Under the pieces are notes generated by a model, which was not told the DNA's origin, searched no databases, and saw only the letters and a program-made list of their open reading frames with translations. Shown here piece after piece: positions 45,642-54,604 of a stretch of DNA of 64,000 nucleotides; within the stretch, counting starts at the first letter, position 1, and each line of letters starts with the position of its first letter. The position numbers were made by a program, and so were the translations under genes. The DNA is from Nakazawaea peltata. Lineage: Eukaryota > Ascomycota > Pichiomycetes > Alaninales > Pachysolenaceae. The stretch covers positions 64,468-128,467 of the forward strand of contig BCGQ01000003.1 of assembly GCA_001599355.1 (NCBI GenBank). The letters are read 5' to 3'.

Positions 45642-47798
45642 CTGAAATTTCAGATTTCTATATATAGAGTGTAAGCCGTTACCTAGCGACCACAAAATAA
45701 ATTTATTAATTATGTGACATCATCAAATCGTCTAGAATCATCTTAAGGGTGTTGTAGCTTGATCTCTTTATGTAGGCTTAATGACAGTAGCCGATCTATG
45801 TCTCATGCATAAGGGCGGACCAAACTTTAAAGCAAAAGAGAGTGAAAAAAAACGTAGTGTAGAAACGGTAAGAAATTAAGATGCATGCACAAGGTGGGAG
45901 CCACAGGGATTGACCCATATTGAAGGGTTGGATAGCAAACGGAATATCCGTAGTCAAGCCGACATGAAAGTTGATCAGGGTGATAGGGGGAAGAGTATTG
46001 AGTGTTTGAGTGCTTAAGTTAGAGTGTTCAACCCAAAGAGGTACTAATTGATTACAGGATAGATCACTCAGTTGTCGTAGATGATGAAGGGATCTGGAAC
46101 AAATTGAACCAATTCTATATGATCTAATTATCCCTCCACTACTTAAATGTATATGTTCAATAAAGATCTCCAATCTTCATCCCTTCGGGCTGCGTAGATT
46201 TGCGCGAGATAGCGTAAATCTAATCACTCAAGCACAAAAAAAATTGTCTCAAATACTTTCCGTTTAGAGAAGGTCAAGGTAGATCACTTACTGTAGGGAC
46301 TATCAATAAAGGGTATTTTCCGGAGGAGAGAGACATCATCGAAGTATCTCCATAGAGAATTCCATCATGAAATGTATCATCATGCTATGTGGAATCATAC
46401 CATAGAACGTGGCTACACTCATTTGACACCGTATTGGTTAACCCGCAAAAGGAAATTGTATACCTCAAATGGCTAAAAACGGAACTACATCAAAACAAGG
46501 TTTTCTTAATTTTTTTTCGCTAGCTTTTTACAAGTTTGTACAGGTTAATCGCAAGTTTTTCCTTTTAATTTATTACTAAGAAAATCTATATGCAAAGGCT
46601 TTAATTTCTTTTTCCTTTTAGGTGGAGCCCCTCAGTTATCACCCATGAGAGCCATATGAATAGTAAGGAGCAAGTGCAGGTTGCAGATTTCATGAGACAT
46701 ATATGAGACACCGTTACTCATCCATATAGGCATCACATGAAGGAATCGAAAAAATTTTAAGGTTTCGTATCTATGTAGGCAAGATTCTTTCTTATTGTTT
46801 TCTGTTATGTCCCTTGTTCTTGTGTTAAGCCTGAAGATTTTCTCTTTTTGTCCTTCACTCTAATATTTTTATTTTTTAGGGTCTACTCCTGTAATATTTA
46901 AGTATTGACAATTTCCTTAAGTGGACTGTCGAAACGTTAAATTACATATAAAATATTACAGATTACTTCATTTAATCTGTTATATTTTGACGTTAATTAA
47001 GTGCTGGACATCAAATATTTCCCAGTCATCGACTAATCTCATATACGACTAGTTCATATTTGAAAAAGATCTATATATTACAAACAGATTCCAGAGATTT
47101 CTGTTTTTTTTACAATAAAGAGAAACGCAGGTAGAAAACTTTTTTCTTGTGCATAGCCAAAGCGTTTTCTCATTTCATAGATCATATTTCATAATTGAGT
47201 CTGTAAGAACTGGTAATAGGACTCGATTTCACTGGATCTCACTCGAACTCCAAGTCGAACTCACTGGACTGCGACTTGAAACCCGACTCGATTTGCTCGA
47301 CTCACTCGACTCACTCGACTCACTCGGTCCCACTTACTGTTAGCGTCTAATTTTTCTAGCTCATCAAGCATTAGGAGAAAAATACCCGATAGCCGAAACC
47401 GAACTCCCGTTTCACTCATCACACTTCCACTTATCAGGGGACAAGATCCATCTTTCTTATTAACTACCAAACGCACCCCTATCATACAAGTGGCAATTTA
47501 CCCCAATCAGTAAAGAACGCTACAGAACTGCACTAAAGAACTGCACAAATCCCAGCTTTTCTTTTTACTCTTCTCACCGAATTCATACAATCGCGCAGTC
47601 TTTTGTTAATTAACAAAAAATTCAATTCATCCCCCCATTGTGGATCTACGTCTTTGTCTTTTTTTTTTCTTAAGACGCGCATATTGAAAACAGGCACGGT
47701 GTCTTTTCTTTTTTTTAGCGAGAGCCCAGTTTCATCAAGATATATATAAGAGTTTACCTCGAATAAAGGTACAAGTGGAAAGAGAGCGATAGTGGAAA
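45642..47798. other. 2.2 kb intergenic region
   Basis: No convincing gene between NUP57 and the mannosyltransferase-like gene, both on the plus strand. Visible structure: an inverted repeat TAGATTTGCGC (46195-46205) / GCGTAAATCTA (46212-46222), ten of eleven positions paired; a 9-base repeat CTCGACTCA three times at 47296-47322; a TATATATAA near 47741-47749, which is a plausible TATA box about 50 bases above the next ATG. A 125-codon minus-strand open frame (45796-46173) begins with TTG and resembles nothing I know. Confidence 0.5.
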
Positions 47799-49730
47799 AT
47801 GTCTTCATCAACTTCACCATATATCTTACCACAATATAAGTTTCAAGGGTCCTCTTCCAATATAGTGAAAGACCATCGTATCGAGACACAGTCTCTTTCA
47901 AGAAGGGCGTCGCAACAGTTGTCTAGTATGATGCTGAGAAATAGACCTAAGTCACGTTTATATAGTGTACTGAAGAGTGCCGTGATATTAAGTGTCGTGT
48001 TATTATTCTATATCCAGTTCCAACAAGGTTCTGCCGTGAATAATCTTATACATAATTTGCATAGTGATTTTATCAGTGGGAATGGTTCGCCTTCGTTGGT
48101 GAAATCCGAGCAAGTAACGTCACCTTCTATAGATTTAGAGACTGTGGAATCTCCTTTAGCTGAAGGTGAACAAGAAGAGACCAAACAGTCTCAAGTTATC
48201 GAATATTTATCCGACCAAGATTCCATGTTGACTTCTATTGTCGGTATGATCCTGGCCAATGGACCTAAATTCCAACTGGATGAGCTCTCTTATAATGAAG
48301 AGTTGAGAACCAAGTTGGTCGATATGAAACTTTCGGCTGCTCAGGCTTCAAAGGGCGACGACATTCCTATTTTCACCGAGGAGTTACTTCTTCAAAATAA
48401 CCCATTACAACTTACTGAGCTGAATAAGGACACTTTGACTCTGCTGCATTCTAATTTCTTGACCGATTTGTACAGCAAGATGCACAACTTGATCAAACTG
48501 TATCGTTCTTATTATGAACATGAACATCATGGGGTTCTTGTATACAATTACCAGGCTCTTTCTCTTAAAGAGGCTATTATTTCTTCCAAGTTGACTATTG
48601 ATTCTCTTGCTAAAACTTCAGCCGAACATTTGTCTAAAGTTCAAGTCATTTTCCACCAAAATATCGCCGAAGCTGATTTGGAAGATGATTTGAGAGAGCA
48701 GTACAATAGTTTATGTTCTGGAAAGGTCGAATGTGTTCAATTTAAGGCTCTGAGTGCTAGTGATATTCTTCTCAAGGGTAGCCAATTAAAATCTGATTCC
48801 CTGTTGAAGAAAATGGCTCTTTTGACTAGTAACACCTTCGATAAGGTGCTTGTTGTTGACAGTGGTTCGATTTTTTTGAATAATCCAGATGAGATGTTGA
48901 ACTTGGCTGGTCAAAATACCCTTTTCTGGTCTGAAGAGAACGATCTGAGATTGACTTCACCTCTGTTCTACGATATCATCAACACCAAGAACTTGTACGG
49001 ACACAAACGTGAACGTTCTAGATTCCATAAGGATGAATCTTTCAAGTACATGAAGTTGTCTGATGAGGATAAAAATAGAGAACCTCCATTCCATGATTTG
49101 GAAGAGACTTTGATCGACTCCACTACTGAATCTTCTGTTATGTTGATTGACAAGAAGTTGAACTTGGATGTCCTTCTGCTTTCTTTATACTACGATTTCT
49201 ACCTGGATTTCTACTACCCAATATTGATGGCTATGATGCCTTCGAAACCAAAAGAAAACACTGGTGACTCGAAGGTGTTTGCCAAAGATGCTGATAAGAA
49301 GGCTACTGGACCTCTGAATTCATTCTCAGAGACCATTCTTCTGTCTCTGTTCCTGTTGAATAACAAGTTCTACCAAGTTTTCAAATCTCAAGTCCCAATC
49401 AACAATGGTCAATTAAGTTTCAACCCAGTTGAAGACCTCAAAGCAGTTAACGAATTCTACACAAAGAAAATGAAAAAGGTTCTTCCACACAATATGGAAA
49501 TTCTGCAACCAGAATACGAGTCTACAGAGTTAGAAAAATTCATTAATAAAGAGCTGAAGATCTCCCCATTGATCCTCACCAACGTGGATTATTCAGAAAT
49601 TTTCAGCAAAGAAAAATTCTTCAACAACGTTTTCGATCATGACTTCTATTTAGAGAACAATGAAGTCGATCCAGATTTGATCCTCAGTGACTTGGTTATG
49701 TCTTTGAAAAAGACTCTCCAGAGGAAATAA
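47799..49730 (+). CDS. GT71-like (Mnn1/Mnn2 group) Golgi mannosyltransferase
   Basis: 643 residues, type II membrane protein: a basic cytoplasmic tail (RNRPKSRLYS), one anchor helix at about 59-76 (AVILSVVLLFYIQF), then a lumenal stem and catalytic-like domain. The core has FDKVLVVDSGSIFLNNPDEML, TLFWSEENDLRLTSPLFYDI, PPFHDLEETLID and SSVMLIDKKLNLDVLLLSLYYDFY, the order of GT71 mannosyltransferases that build outer-chain N- and O-glycans. The expected Asp-x-Asp metal site is DSG, so the second Asp is absent at that place. Either another Asp serves or activity is altered. Whether it is nearer Mnn1, Mnn2 or Mnn5 is not decided. Confidence 0.72.
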   Translation: MSSSTSPYILPQYKFQGSSSNIVKDHRIETQSLSRRASQQLSSMMLRNRPKSRLYSVLKSAVILSVVLLFYIQFQQGSAVNNLIHNLHSDFISGNGSPSLVKSEQVTSPSIDLETVESPLAEGEQEETKQSQVIEYLSDQDSMLTSIVGMILANGPKFQLDELSYNEELRTKLVDMKLSAAQASKGDDIPIFTEELLLQNNPLQLTELNKDTLTLLHSNFLTDLYSKMHNLIKLYRSYYEHEHHGVLVYNYQALSLKEAIISSKLTIDSLAKTSAEHLSKVQVIFHQNIAEADLEDDLREQYNSLCSGKVECVQFKALSASDILLKGSQLKSDSLLKKMALLTSNTFDKVLVVDSGSIFLNNPDEMLNLAGQNTLFWSEENDLRLTSPLFYDIINTKNLYGHKRERSRFHKDESFKYMKLSDEDKNREPPFHDLEETLIDSTTESSVMLIDKKLNLDVLLLSLYYDFYLDFYYPILMAMMPSKPKENTGDSKVFAKDADKKATGPLNSFSETILLSLFLLNNKFYQVFKSQVPINNGQLSFNPVEDLKAVNEFYTKKMKKVLPHNMEILQPEYESTELEKFINKELKISPLILTNVDYSEIFSKEKFFNNVFDHDFYLENNEVDPDLILSDLVMSLKKTLQRK

Positions 49731-50528
49731 TCTATTTTGTCATTTAAAAGTTTATTTTTACATAACCCTTTTAATCTAATTTTGCATATCTATAAATCGC
49801 CTAGTAAAAGTAAAAAATGAACGAAAGAATTTACCCTTTTAGGAAATTTTATTGATTAACACCAAAAACCCGTCCTGATACGTGCGTGCGGTTATATTGC
49901 GTGGATCGAAGGAAAAAATAAGGCAGCCGATAAGCTAAAGACGGACCTTTCTTGGATACTTAGCCGCCGATATGTAAGAGAGGTTACTTTAAAGTATAGG
50001 GGGTAAGCTAGCTGGGGTCCACGGTGCACTGAACGGTGGAGGCTTATACGGCATAACTTTTGTGATCAAATAAGCCGTTCCATCTGGAACCGACCTCGAC
50101 CTGCTGCGGCTATTATTTCGGTGATAGATAAGGGAAAAAAATCTTATCTTTGACGTCCTTGGGGGGGGGGGGGGGGGGGGGGAAAAAACAGTCCCACTTT
50201 ACAACCGGATGGATGAGGGGCCAATATACAATACAGACTGAGAAAAGATAAGATGCAGTTCTATTAAACGAAGTTCGTGTAGTTTTTCTTTTTGGTTACA
50301 GGATCCGATCTGGGGCTCGGGTGCTTGTATATTTTTTATTCTTCGATAAAAAAAATGCAAACGTCATAGATCTTATCAAAAATTAGAGATAGCGGCAAAC
50401 AAAAATAAATAAATATATATGTAACGTCGAGATAAATAGGAATTAAAATCCGGATTTAAGATTTAATAATAAAACAACTTTGCAAGAATTAGAATGACCA
50501 GTCTTCTGGCTTCAGATAATCAGTTACA
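49731..50528. promoter_or_regulatory. Region with a 22-base G run and paired GATAAG sites
   Basis: A pure G homopolymer of 22 bases occupies 50161-50182. Just upstream, GATAAG (50127-50132) and its inverse CTTATC (50143-50148) form a hairpin-like pair, and another GATAAG follows at 50247-50252. All lie 280-400 bases above the Zn2Cys6 gene. The G run could fold as a quadruplex; its exact length is uncertain in any assembly. Confidence 0.65.
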
Positions 50529-50982
50529 ATGGTAGATACACTAATGTCTGAGCCCTTTTCTGCCCAAGTGGCTAGGAAGAGATCAAGGAAGTTCACGAGG
50601 TCAAAGTTCGGGTGTCTGAATTGCCGGTCAAAAAAGTGAGTATTTTACGATATATCGTTGGAGGCTATGTTTACTAACTATAGTTAATAGGAAGAAGTGT
50701 GATGAGAAGAAGCCAAAATGTACTGCATGTTTAAAGAATAACGTGGAATGTGTGGTTCCCCCGTTGAAGATTTTAAAATTCGAATATATAAGTGAAGGGG
50801 ATATGAGGTCAAAATTTAAGCATTCAAGTAAGGACTCAGATGCCACTCCAAAGCAAGGAGACAATAGAGATGAGCCACGTTCTTCCGAGATACCTGATCT
50901 TTCCAAAAAGAAGATGGGACCCGACATGGAACTGCAGAATAAAAACAGTTACATGATTTCTTTCCTACTTAATAATGAATAA
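50529..50982 (+). CDS. Short spliced Zn2Cys6 protein
   Basis: Exon 1 is 50529-50635, the intron is 50636-50690 (GTGAGT, TACTAAC at 50672-50678, AG), and exon 2 is 50691-50982; 132 residues. A basic leader (RKRSRKFTRSKF) precedes a fungal zinc cluster GC-x-NCRSKKKCDEKKPKCTAC followed by LKNNVEC. All six cysteines are present, but the second and third are five residues apart where the family has six. This could mean a distorted or inactive cluster, or a splice site other than the one predicted. No transcription-factor middle domain follows. The C-terminal 85 residues are Lys/Ser-rich. It is probably a minimal or decaying regulator. Confidence 0.6.
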
Positions 50983-51064
50983 TGATTTTGAATTTACAGT
51001 TTCTATAGTCGTGCTAGATTATCAATATATTAGAACAATTATTTATTCGTCGTTTTATGCATTT

Positions 51065-52210
51065 TCATTTCCATCTTAAAAATTCTTCATCGACAACTTC
51101 TTCAAGCGAAGGTGATCTTACTTTTCTGCGTTTGGTGACAGATTCGGAATCGCTATCCAGGCCAGAGTCTGAAACACTTTCCGAATCATTCTCGACATCA
51201 CTTGCAAATACTGGCTTGATAGTGTTGGATTCATGGAAGTTGTTGTCGTTCAACAAATCTGAAATATCCGAAACTTCAGGGTCTAAAGCATCCTCTTCAC
51301 TGTCTGATAACTCCTCTTCGGATTCAGAATCAGACTCGGTGTGACTTTCTTCTGGCTCTGAAACATAGTGCTCTGGGATCTCGTCCTTTTGGGATTCGGT
51401 GTTCTTCAGGAATTGTAATGATTCGTCATCCGGAGTACGCAAAACCCTCAAGTCTTGCAAGAAAAGATTGAGATATTTCTGTAAGTTCTCTTGTTGCTTC
51501 TTTTGTTGCTCTTCTTGAGCTCTTTGGATCTTTCTTTGCAGCAGCTCCCTTTCAATCCTCAGCTTTTCTTGCAGTTTTTGTTGTTGCAATCTTTCCAAAG
51601 CCAGTTGTTGTTGTAATCTTTGTCTAGTCAGTTCTCTTTCTCTTTGGTACAGTTGTTGAGCTTCCACTTCAGCTTCTCTTCTCTTATTGAATTCAGCTTC
51701 TTGTGTTTTCTCGATCAAATCAAACAATGAGTTGAAAGTCTGAACTCTCTTCTTTGGAATATTGATAACCATAGCTTGGTTGTCCAAAATCTTGTAGTCA
51801 ATGTTCAGAACATCGATATCAGAAGCATCAAATTTATAAACCTTAGAAAATTCATCTGGAAGTGATTCAATCTTCAACAAAACTTCGTTAAATCTCTTGA
51901 AATATTGAATTTGATAAGACTTGAAATGAGATCTGTTGCGAGTCTGCTTGAAAAGTTGAATTTGATACATATCATCATTTTGAGAAACTCTGACATGGGT
52001 GATCTTTCTTCGCTGTTCTTGCAACTTCTTTCTTCTGATCTCAGCAGCAATTTCTTGTCTTCTCTTAGCCTCTTCTCTGTAAGCAGCAAGGGCCAAAGAT
52101 TCTAAAATGTCATCCATACTCAAATGGTCTTGACCTGCATTAGAAAATACAGATGGGAAACCATGTCTTTGGAATTGAAAATATGGGGAAGCAGTAGCAG
52201 CGCAGACCAT
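51065..52210 (-). CDS. BTN2: Btn2-like heat-induced sorting chaperone
   Basis: 381 residues. After a short start (MVCAATASPYF), the middle (about 55-165) is a folded-looking segment. A long Gln/Glu/Arg coiled coil follows (about 170-250), then an acidic Ser/Glu tail ending RSPSLEEVVDEEFLRW. Yeast Btn2 has the same plan: ordered core, charged helix, acidic tail and an end reading ASPLLEDVEDEEVDRY. Btn2 sequesters misfolded proteins with Hsp42 and is strongly heat-induced. The promoter here has a perfect four-unit heat-shock element (52373-52390), which supports the call. Sequence similarity outside the C-terminus is weak, so the orthology is probable, not certain. Confidence 0.62.
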   Translation of the reverse strand: MVCAATASPYFQFQRHGFPSVFSNAGQDHLSMDDILESLALAAYREEAKRRQEIAAEIRRKKLQEQRRKITHVRVSQNDDMYQIQLFKQTRNRSHFKSYQIQYFKRFNEVLLKIESLPDEFSKVYKFDASDIDVLNIDYKILDNQAMVINIPKKRVQTFNSLFDLIEKTQEAEFNKRREAEVEAQQLYQRERELTRQRLQQQLALERLQQQKLQEKLRIERELLQRKIQRAQEEQQKKQQENLQKYLNLFLQDLRVLRTPDDESLQFLKNTESQKDEIPEHYVSEPEESHTESDSESEEELSDSEEDALDPEVSDISDLLNDNNFHESNTIKPVFASDVENDSESVSDSGLDSDSESVTKRRKVRSPSLEEVVDEEFLRWK

Positions 52211-52372
52211 TGTATTGTTGTAGTAGATTGTTATGAAATAATTGAGTGATAATTCTTATCTGAATATTCTTCCACAAACTCTGGATATCTCTTGCATTTT
52301 ATATCCCCTTTGATAATCGCCCCCTTCTTGCAAGAACCTTCTAGATGCTTTAGGGAAAAAGCTTATTCCTAA

Positions 52373-52390
52373 GAAGCTTCTAGAAAATTC
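52373..52390. promoter_or_regulatory. Perfect heat-shock element
   Basis: GAA-nn-TTC-nn-GAA-nn-TTC: four alternating units with exact 2-base spacers, 163-180 bases upstream of the BTN2-like ATG. A second partial cluster, GAA-nn-TTC-nn-GAT, lies at 52334-52346. This is the consensus bound by the Hsf1 trimer. The element also lies upstream of RIB5 on the other strand, but the closer and functionally fitting target is the BTN2-like gene. Confidence 0.85.
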
Positions 52391-52537
52391 TGTGCTGTAT
52401 CGGGAAATAAAGTTCGGTATTTCTGTATTAGGAAGTTAAAGTGATGACTAATGTTTGCGGATGAAAAAACCGGTAGGGCGTTGAATAGATCGGAGCTTGA
52501 AGGCGGGAGGCGATTGATTCGTGTTGAAGTAGAGACA

Positions 52538-53309
52538 ATGTTTACGGGAATTGTGGAGTTTATTGGAAGTATGTGTTGATTAGATGATGTAGAATGTGGC
52601 AAACTATGACTTTGAATACTAACTTCATCTAGCTGTAAGTGAATACTTAGAATTAGATACTACCTCATCGGGAGGGAATGGTCTGTCGTTAACGGTTGCT
52701 GAATGTGGACATATATTGGAAGATGTCAATCTTGGTGACTCGATCTCCGTTAATGGAACTTGTCTTACTGTCACCGAGTACTCCAAGGAAGAAAATTGGT
52801 TCAAAGTTGGTATGTCTCCAGAGACCTTGAGAAGAACAAATTTGGGATCGTTAAAGAAGGGCTCTAAAGTAAACCTTGAGAGGGCGGTTAATAATGAAGT
52901 AAGATTTGGAGGTCATTACGTTCAAGGACATGTTGATACCACTGCTAAGATCGTAAATAGAAAACCTGAAGGAAACTCTATCATTTTCACCTTTGAGTTG
53001 ACAGACAAGTCTCATATCAATTATATTGTTGAGAAAGGGTTCATTCTGTTGGATGGTACTTCATTAACTGTGACTAGTGTTGATGATAAATTATGTCAAT
53101 TTGAGATCATGATGGTAAGTTACACTCAGTCTAAAGTTATCATGCCTACTAAAGAGTTGGGAAGTACCGTTAATGTCGAAGTAGATTTGACAGGTAAAGT
53201 AGTTGAAAAACAAGTCATGAATGCTATAGAGGGACAGATTTCTAATGAGAATTCACCATTGGCAAAGTTAATTGAAAAGATTGTCGAAAAGAAATTGAAA
53301 GCTAATTAA
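52538..53309 (+). CDS. RIB5: Riboflavin synthase (alpha chain), spliced
   Basis: 235 residues. Converts two 6,7-dimethyl-8-ribityllumazine to riboflavin plus the pyrimidine by-product, the last step of vitamin B2 synthesis. Exon 1 is 52538-52568 (MFTGIVEFIG), the intron is 52569-52632 (GTATGT, TACTAAC at 52617-52623, AG), and exon 2 is 52633-53309. MFTGIVE is the invariant start. The two lumazine-binding repeats show GDSISVNGTCLTV and GTSLTV, with NLERAV, FGGHYVQGHVD and NVEVDLTGK. CTG at 53046-53048 gives KGFI-x-LDGTSLT, where bacterial enzymes often have Ala. It converges with SQT1 with 11 bases between the stops. Confidence 0.96.
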
Positions 53310-53320
53310 GGTCTATATAA

Positions 53321-54604
53321 TTATTCAGTAGCAAATACTAAAGAAACACCTTCATCACCAGCTGTGATTAATTTATTTCCTCCATTTTGATATGCAAAAT
53401 CTAATATACCCATGTTATGACCTACACCAACGAATAATTCTTCACCTGTTCTGGAATCCCATTTGTAGATTTTACCGTTCATCGAAGATCCAATTAATAC
53501 TGGAGTGTTTGGGACGAATTCTAATTTAGTAATGGCATCTTCCAAAGTGATGGATCTTCTTGGTCTCCAAGTCTTTGTATCGAATAAGATGACGTTACCA
53601 CTCACGAGACCAACGGCTAAGATAGGTTGTACGGAGCACCAAGAAATGGCCTCGAGACTTCCGTCGTAAATATCTTGGTCTTCTTTCAATTCTAAGGCTT
53701 TGAATGTAGTCAAAATAGTACCTGTAGAACCATTAATGATGCACAAATGAGCGTCTCTGGAACCCACGGCAATGATGTTACTGGAGTCCGATGATTCTTT
53801 GGAGATCGAGACCCAAGGAAGATGTAATCCTTTCAATTTGGACTCATCAATCTTCCAGTTTGGTTGGGCAGTGAAACAATTCCAACTTACAATAGATCCA
53901 TCTTCAGAGACAGTGACTAAAGTCAACACTTGGTCATTGTCGATATCAATGAACTCACCATTAGTACAGAAATCTTGATGGTTGAATCCAGACATAAGTT
54001 GATCTACAGACTCATTGTCGATTTGGTATACCCAAACGGAACCGTCAGCGGCACCGAAGGCGAAGGCGTTTTGTTTTGGGTGAACTTTGATCCATGCAAC
54101 TTCTTCAATCTCTTGTAATTCGGCAATTTGGTTCCATTGTTGACCTCTTTTCAGCGATTTATGTACCAAGACCTTACCAGTCATATCACCAGTGATCAAA
54201 TATTCTCCATTGGCGGTGAAACCTCCACTGATAACAGATTCATTGTAATTGTCGATCTTAGTTACTAATTTGGAAGGCTGAGAATGAGTAGTCCAAAGAT
54301 AAGCAGCGTTATCACCACCTCCAGTGACAGCCAAAGGTAAGGAAGGATGAGTGAAAACGGTGAAAACAGAATCAGTATGAGAATCAAAATAGGACCAAGA
54401 GTTATTAGACATATCAATCTCCATGACTTCTTGGTCATCTTCACCTTGTTCTAATTGTTCTGCAGATTCTTCTTCATCGTCATCTTCTTCTATTGGTTCG
54501 GCATCATCTTCAAGGGGTACTTCTTCTTGAACTTCATTCAAAGTCAAGTACTCATCTTCTTCACCTCCTTCAATCACTTGGGTTGGAATTTCTTCTTCAG
54601 GCAT
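53321..54604 (-). CDS. SQT1: Ribosome assembly chaperone Sqt1 (WD40)
   Basis: 427 residues. Sqt1 is the dedicated chaperone of ribosomal protein Rpl10 (uL16). An acidic N terminus (residues 1-65) ends in MEIDMSNNSWSYFDSHTDSVF, matching yeast LEVDMSNNSLTYFDKHTDSVF. It continues GGGDNAAYLWTTHSQP, GDMTGKVLVH, FAFGAADGSVWVYQI, LMSGF, TVSEDGSIVSWNCFT, LVSGNVILFD, GHNMGILDF and ITAGDEGVSLVF, closing an eight-blade propeller. All landmark repeats are present in order. The gene is head-to-head with the 5.3 kb gene-poor region. Confidence 0.95.
   Translation of the reverse strand: MPEEEIPTQVIEGGEEDEYLTLNEVQEEVPLEDDAEPIEEDDDEEESAEQLEQGEDDQEVMEIDMSNNSWSYFDSHTDSVFTVFTHPSLPLAVTGGGDNAAYLWTTHSQPSKLVTKIDNYNESVISGGFTANGEYLITGDMTGKVLVHKSLKRGQQWNQIAELQEIEEVAWIKVHPKQNAFAFGAADGSVWVYQIDNESVDQLMSGFNHQDFCTNGEFIDIDNDQVLTLVTVSEDGSIVSWNCFTAQPNWKIDESKLKGLHLPWVSISKESSDSSNIIAVGSRDAHLCIINGSTGTILTTFKALELKEDQDIYDGSLEAISWCSVQPILAVGLVSGNVILFDTKTWRPRRSITLEDAITKLEFVPNTPVLIGSSMNGKIYKWDSRTGEELFVGVGHNMGILDFAYQNGGNKLITAGDEGVSLVFATE

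Noticed and set aside
45796-46173. 125-codon minus-strand open frame
   Set aside because: It begins with TTG, has mixed composition and no recognisable domain; kept only as part of the intergenic note.
46196-46222. Bacterial-style terminator
   Set aside because: The hairpin lacks context for this in a eukaryote; recorded only as an inverted repeat.
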